A stretch of DNA of 6,885 nucleotides from Acidimicrobiia bacterium (lineage in GTDB: Bacteria > Actinomycetota > Acidimicrobiia > Spongiisociales > ZC4RG35), in contig WHTL01000211.1 of NCBI GenBank assembly GCA_009377735.1, positions 1 through 6,885 of the forward strand, read 5' to 3'. Within the stretch, counting starts at the first letter, position 1, and each line of letters begins with the position of its first letter. This document shows, piece after piece, positions 5,229 through 6,885 of this stretch. The position numbers were made by a program, and so were the translations under genes. Below the pieces are notes generated by a model. The model had not been told where the DNA came from. It searched no databases and worked only from the letters and a program-made list of their open reading frames with translations.

Positions 5229-6332
5229 TCAGTCGCTGGTGACGTCGACAAAGAGAGACTCAGGTTCTACCTCCTCGCCTATCACACCCGCATCGAGGAG
5301 AACATCCTGGGTGGCTGCCCATTTCTCGGCGGTCTGGGACAGTACGTCGTCTCCAAGGAAGGGGAATACACCGTCGAGCAGCGCTTCGTGCACATCTTCG
5401 TTCTCTCTGGTTTCTGGCACCGCTTCGTACAGGGCGGCGAGCGCTGCCTCGGGATCAGCCTGGGCGGCCTCTAATCCCTGACGGACGCCTTCGACCATGC
5501 ATTCGACGTGGCTTGGGTTGGCTTCGATGTACTCATCTTGGGAGGCAAGTGCCAGCCCATAGCTCTCCAAGCCTGCATCTCGGAAGTAGACGATGTTGAG
5601 GAGAGATGTATCGAGCTCGATGTTTGCCGCCTCGTTACCGAAGTAGGTGATGAAGTCGGCCTGACCTGTCTTGAGCTGGGCGATCCCTGGTGCAGGAACA
5701 CTGGCTTCTCGTACCGTCGACACGTCGACGCCGAGCTGGTCCCACAAGGCGTGGAGGAGGAGGTACGGCGAGCCCCCGGGTACCGCGCCGTAGGTCATCC
5801 CCTCGACGTCTTCCAGCGATGTGATGCCGGTCTCTGCATAGGAAACGAGCGATGACGGGTTGTCCTCGTACACGACACCGATCGACTTTATTGGCAAGCC
5901 CTGAGATCTTCCGGCGGTGATCGATACAGCATCGGTAAGGCCGAACTCTTCAGTTCCGGTACCCACGATTTGGGCGGTGTCGCCGGATCCCTGTCCAGCA
6001 GCCATCGAAACCTCAAGTCCGCATTGCGCCCAGAATCCCTCCTGCGCCGCGAGGTAGAAGGGCGCATGATTCCCGGCCACGACCCAGTTGAGACGGAGTG
6101 AGACCGGTACGGTCTCCTGAGATCCCACGGTCGATTCGGATGCTGTGGTGTTGGATGCAACCGAAGTCGTCTCGCTGGCGCCTGTGGTTTCCGTGGCTTC
6201 TGTCGGATCGCCACCGGCAGTTGTCTCCACCGCTCCCGTTGTCCCGGAAGATCCAGTTGTGTCGGCCCCTTCGTCGGCTCCGCCGCAGCCAACGACGATA
6301 AGGGCCAATATGGTTATCAGTGTCCTTCTCAT
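5229..6332 (-). CDS. ABC transporter substrate-binding lipoprotein, NMT1/THI5-like family
   Basis: This 367-residue extracytoplasmic lipoprotein begins with a short signal peptide MRRTLITILALIVVGC, with the lipobox VVGC and Cys16 as the lipidated residue. Residues about 19-74 form a low-complexity Thr/Ser/Gly/Glu linker, expected for anchoring the domain to the membrane outer face. The binding domain (about 75-360) opens with SLRLNWVVAGNHAPFYLAAQEGFW, matching the NMT1/THI5-like pattern LDWxPxGNHxxxYVAxxxGYF, and continues with GTDE/GLTDA and VPGGSPYLLL stretches typical of this fold. The family includes ThiY, which binds formylaminopyrimidine or hydroxymethylpyrimidine, but also binders of riboflavin, nitrate and sulfonates. 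The TPP riboswitch gene next door favours a thiamine precursor; this is inference. The start is secure, with AAAGGAG 5 bases before the ATG. It follows its permease gene after 85 bases. The family call is firm and the substrate tentative. Confidence 0.9.
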   Translation of the reverse strand: MRRTLITILALIVVGCGGADEGADTTGSSGTTGAVETTAGGDPTEATETTGASETTSVASNTTASESTVGSQETVPVSLRLNWVVAGNHAPFYLAAQEGFWAQCGLEVSMAAGQGSGDTAQIVGTGTEEFGLTDAVSITAGRSQGLPIKSIGVVYEDNPSSLVSYAETGITSLEDVEGMTYGAVPGGSPYLLLHALWDQLGVDVSTVREASVPAPGIAQLKTGQADFITYFGNEAANIELDTSLLNIVYFRDAGLESYGLALASQDEYIEANPSHVECMVEGVRQGLEAAQADPEAALAALYEAVPETRENEDVHEALLDGVFPFLGDDVLSQTAEKWAATQDVLLDAGVIGEEVEPESLFVDVTSD

Positions 6333-6364
6333 ATGAACTCCTTTGGCATAGCTCAGATTGGTAG

Positions 6365-6381
6365 ATCGACCTGTGGTCGAT
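6365..6381 (-). repeat. Intergenic hairpin between permease and substrate-binding protein genes
   Basis: ATCGACC (6365-6371) and GGTCGAT (6375-6381) are perfect 7-base arms around a 3-base loop. The hairpin lies 36 bases past the permease stop and 32 bases before the lipoprotein start. No T-run follows. Within an ABC operon such a hairpin commonly protects or processes the message so that the binding protein is made in excess; that role is inferred. Confidence 0.5.
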
Positions 6382-6417
6382 GCGCGGAATTGGTGGCTGA
6401 TATCTCGGAAGGAAAGA

Positions 6418-6885
6418 TCATCGGTTGTTCGTTCTCATCCAGGGCATTGCAAGACGCTCTACGACTCCTACGGCGAGGAAGAGGAGGATCCCGACAACTA
6501 CGAGAACGAACAATGCAGAGAAGAGAAGCGTTGAGTCGAGGAAGGTGTTGGCGTAAACGAGGAGGTAGCCAAGACCGGAGTCGGCGCCCACCCACTCACC
6601 CACAACGGCACCTACCACCGCCAGAGTGATGGCAATCTTCAGTCCGGCGAAGATCCTCGGCATGGCGTGGGGGATGCTTATCCGGAAGAACACCTGTCTG
6701 CGGGGTGCATGGACCGATTGGAGGAGCTCAACGAGATTTCGATCGACCGAGCTGAAGCCTTCGGCAGCTGTGACAACAACTGGGAAGAACACCATGAGGG
6801 CGGTGATGACGATCTTGGGCCAGATCCCGAGTCCGAGCCAGAGGACTAGTAGGGGCGCCACCGCGATCTTTGGTATGGCCTGAGA
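6418..6885 (-). CDS. ABC transporter permease, C-terminal part (SsuC/TauC/ThiX type), cut by the window edge
   Basis: The last 155 residues of an inner-membrane permease of the binding-protein-dependent transport family are visible. The frame runs to the right edge without a start: before VAPLLVLWLGLGIWPK it continues as SQAIPKIA, the usual lead-in of this family, so the GTG at 6859-6861 is internal. The cytosolic coupling loop that docks on the ATPase is seen as AAEGFSSVDRNLVELLQSVH followed by APRRQVFFRISIPHAMPRIFAGLK, with the family spacing of the EAA region. It is followed by GAVVGEWVGADSGLGYLL, a conserved stretch in nitrate, sulfonate and pyrimidine permeases, and two more membrane segments. 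It would partner the lipoprotein downstream. The ATPase gene is not in the window and is probably upstream on the minus strand. The substrate is as uncertain as for the binding protein. Confidence 0.92.
   Translation of the reverse strand, partial: SQAIPKIAVAPLLVLWLGLGIWPKIVITALMVFFPVVVTAAEGFSSVDRNLVELLQSVHAPRRQVFFRISIPHAMPRIFAGLKIAITLAVVGAVVGEWVGADSGLGYLLVYANTFLDSTLLFSALFVLVVVGILLFLAVGVVERLAMPWMRTNNR

Noticed and set aside
6344..6381. tRNA-like start: GGCATAGCTCAGATTGGTAGA followed by a hairpin
   Set aside because: The D-arm resemblance is good for about 20 bases, but the D-stem has a mismatch, the following hairpin has a three-base loop rather than a seven-base anticodon loop, and there is no T-arm or matching acceptor end. 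It also overlaps the leader of the lipoprotein gene.
1..6885. CRISPR array, toxin-antitoxin pair, phage or conjugation genes, defence system
   Set aside because: No regularly spaced repeats, and no proteins of these types among the credible genes.

Overview
The window suggests an actinomycete, probably of the class Acidimicrobiia. This is an inference from several traits together: moderately high G+C, GTG and TTG starts, Shine-Dalgarno sites of the GGAGG type beside an apparently leaderless gene, and a lipoprotein with a long Thr/Ser/Gly-rich linker. No marker gene is present to prove it. Almost all genes lie on the minus strand. Two are on the plus strand: a transposase tail at the left edge and a small membrane protein in the middle.

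Layout from left to right. (1) Positions 2-94 encode the last 30 residues of an IS3-type transposase, followed by what looks like the right inverted repeat of the element, ending near 140. Positions 141-238 hold nothing I can support. (2) A minus-strand cluster follows: an LtrA-family membrane protein (2690 to 1476), a DUF1801/YdhG-like protein whose best start is a TTG at 1380, and a dienelactone hydrolase family enzyme (988 to 239). (3) A MarR-type repressor and an EntS-like major facilitator exporter (4466 to 2830) overlap by 4 bases (GTGA). They form a classical self-regulated efflux operon with a palindromic operator between the -10 box and the start codon. (4) The gene-free stretch 4467-4811 is fully occupied by regulation: the marR promoter and operator, a second dyad, a divergent promoter, a clear TPP (THI-box) riboswitch with an unusually long P1 helix, and a downstream set of competing hairpins around the ribosome binding site. 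(5) The riboswitch controls a 127-residue protein with about four membrane segments that I do not recognise. (6) Convergent with it lie a lipoprotein of the NMT1/THI5-like substrate-binding family (6332 to 5229) and the C-terminal part of its ABC permease (running off the right edge to 6418).

The right half therefore appears to concern thiamine or its pyrimidine precursor. The riboswitch senses thiamine pyrophosphate, and the neighbouring ABC transporter belongs to the family that includes the ThiY/ThiX pyrimidine importer. The small membrane protein is the most interesting object here: a gene under a textbook TPP riboswitch that matches none of the thiamine transporters or enzymes I know. 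The left half looks like ordinary accessory metabolism and stress or drug efflux next to an insertion sequence.
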